Source of the DNA: Planctomycetaceae bacterium
GTDB lineage: Bacteria > Planctomycetota > Planctomycetia > Pirellulales > Thermoguttaceae
Direction: 5' to 3'
NCBI GenBank assembly: GCA_031274045.1
Contig: JAISQS010000474.1
Span: 1-5,664 of the forward strand
Length of the DNA stretch: 5,664 nucleotides
Made by a program: the position numbers and the translations under genes. The notes beneath the pieces were generated by a model. That model worked only from the letters and a program-made list of their open reading frames with translations. It did no database searches and was not told the DNA's origin. Positions 4,743-5,664 of this stretch are shown piece by piece (position 1 is the stretch's first letter; each line of letters begins with the position of its first letter).

Positions 4743-5528
4743 ATGTCGGTTGAGACTTTTGAAAATCAGGATTGTCCGTTGCTTGTGCTTGATAATGTTA
4801 GTGAGTATTTTAATTCGACTCAAGTTTTGCGTGATATAAGTTTGACGATTGATGATGGCGATACGGTTGCGATTATTGGTGAGAGTGGTTGCGGCAAGAC
4901 GGTTTTGCTTAAAACGATGATTCGTCTGTTTAAGCCGGATCGCGGCAAGGTGATTTTTGACGGGCATGATTTGGGTGAGTTGACGTATTTTGAGCTTGCC
5001 CAAATTCGGACTCGTTATGGATTCGTATTTCAGCAAGCAGCTTTATTTGACAGTATGACTATTCGTGAGAATATTGCGTTTCCGCTTGTGCAGCATTCGA
5101 ATAAATCGTCGAAGGAGATAGATCAAATTGTCCGTACTTTATTGAATGAGGTTGGTTTGTCTGACAACATTCTTCCGCGTAAACCTGCGGAATTATCGGG
5201 CGGGATGCGTAAGCGTGTCGGTTTTGCGAGGGCGTTGGCGTTGGATCCGGAGTTGATGCTTTATGATGAGCCGACTACCGGTCTCGACCCGATAATGAGC
5301 AACGTCATAAACGATCTAATCATAAGCACACACAAAAATCATAACGTAACAAGCATCATGGTAACGCATGATCTAAAATCAGTTTTTAGAGTCGCGAACA
5401 GAGTTATTATGTTGTATCCGCTGGCAAAATTGGATAATGCCGAAGCACAAATATTATTTGACGGCACGCCCAACGAACTCAAAAATTGCAACGATAAACG
5501 TGTAATAGAATTCGTCAGCAACGCATGA
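4743..5528 (+). CDS. mlaF: MlaF-type ATP-binding protein of the phospholipid (MCE) transporter
   Basis: This 261-aa cytoplasmic ABC ATPase has every motif intact. The Walker A loop is GESGCGKT at 46-53, followed by V rather than the common T or S, as seen in several Mla/Mkl-type ATPases. The Q-loop is FVFQQAALFDSMT at 94-106. The signature is LSGGMRKRVGFARAL at 151-165, Walker B is LMLYDEPTTGLDP at 171-183 with catalytic E176, and the switch histidine is in VTHD (H209). The GxSGxGK[ST]V form and the QQxALFDSMT stretch favour the MlaF/organic-solvent-tolerance subfamily over general importers. It would hydrolyse ATP to drive the MlaE permease encoded 140 bp upstream in the same direction. Length is close to E. 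coli MlaF (269 aa). Codon choice switches near 5284 from almost all G/T-ending to mostly A/C-ending. The stop overlaps an ATG (ATGA) of a 34-codon frame that runs into a repeat. No MCE gene follows within the window. Confidence 0.93.
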   Translation: MSVETFENQDCPLLVLDNVSEYFNSTQVLRDISLTIDDGDTVAIIGESGCGKTVLLKTMIRLFKPDRGKVIFDGHDLGELTYFELAQIRTRYGFVFQQAALFDSMTIRENIAFPLVQHSNKSSKEIDQIVRTLLNEVGLSDNILPRKPAELSGGMRKRVGFARALALDPELMLYDEPTTGLDPIMSNVINDLIISTHKNHNVTSIMVTHDLKSVFRVANRVIMLYPLAKLDNAEAQILFDGTPNELKNCNDKRVIEFVSNA

Positions 5529-5597
5529 AAAACAAAAGAAAGTTTCTGATTATTTCGGATTTTGTGGGGGTGTTACATTGTGTTTTTTATTCGCAGT

Positions 5598-5649
5598 ATC
5601 AACGCCCTGAAAGGGCAACAAGCTCATAGCGTAGGGCAACGCCCTACGA
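5598..5649. repeat. REP-like hairpin cassette, copy 2
   Basis: This is a near-identical copy of the first two hairpins at 2923-2973: GCCC-TGAAA-GGGC, then the CGTAGGGC-AAC-GCCCTACG stem, with a 1-nt length difference in the linker between them. It begins about 70 bp after mlaF and could protect or end the mlaEF transcript. The third hairpin of copy 1 (GCCCC-AAC-GGGGC) is not seen before the window ends. Confidence 0.7.
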
Positions 5650-5664
5650 AATAGACTCACGAAC

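Overview
The window is AT-rich and bacterial. It carries two unrelated gene pairs set in unusually long, repeat-filled intergenic DNA, plus the tail of an upstream gene. A MlaE/MlaF-type lipid transporter pair implies a diderm (Gram-negative) host. The hairpin-rich dispersed intergenic repeats remind me of Planctomycetota/PVC-like or similar repeat-rich genomes, but I cannot fix a taxon from the sequence alone.

Layout. Positions 1-270 hold the last 89 codons of a gene I do not recognise. Positions 271-796 are non-coding, with three diverged copies of one repeat unit (two forward, one reverse) around a 26-bp near-perfect hairpin. Positions 797-2709 hold a two-gene module: an AbiEi-like winged-helix antitoxin (262 aa), then an AbiEii/AbiGii-family nucleotidyltransferase toxin (369 or 375 aa). 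The junction of the two genes lies in a perfect 15-bp inverted repeat. The module and its upstream repeats are bracketed by a 24-nt direct repeat (22 of 24 identical) at 284-307 and 2762-2785. Positions 2710-3695 are non-coding and hold a 23-nt triplicated repeat ending in a hairpin, a REP-like three-hairpin cassette, and a 318-bp imperfect inverted repeat. Positions 3775-4602 encode the MlaE-like permease and 4743-5528 the MlaF-like ATPase, separated by about 140 bp with a degenerate heptamer repeat. After mlaF there is no visible MCE (MlaD) gene, and a second copy of the REP-like cassette runs to the window end.

How the genes work together. The AbiE pair is expected to act as a type IV toxin-antitoxin/abortive-infection module: the nucleotidyltransferase inhibits growth, and the winged-helix protein counteracts it and represses the operon. 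The MlaE/MlaF pair would form the inner-membrane core of a phospholipid (MCE) ABC transporter that maintains outer-membrane lipid asymmetry; its MCE substrate-binding subunit must be encoded elsewhere. Nothing links the two pairs functionally. The repeats around the AbiE module fit acquired cargo, whereas mlaEF looks like a core function.

Points most worth a second look are the hairpin across the antitoxin stop/toxin start, the direct repeats bracketing the module, the large inverted repeat, and a reversal of third-codon-position composition from G/T-ending to A/C-ending codons part-way through both mlaE and mlaF. I see no clearly new multi-gene system; the AbiE pair belongs to a known class.
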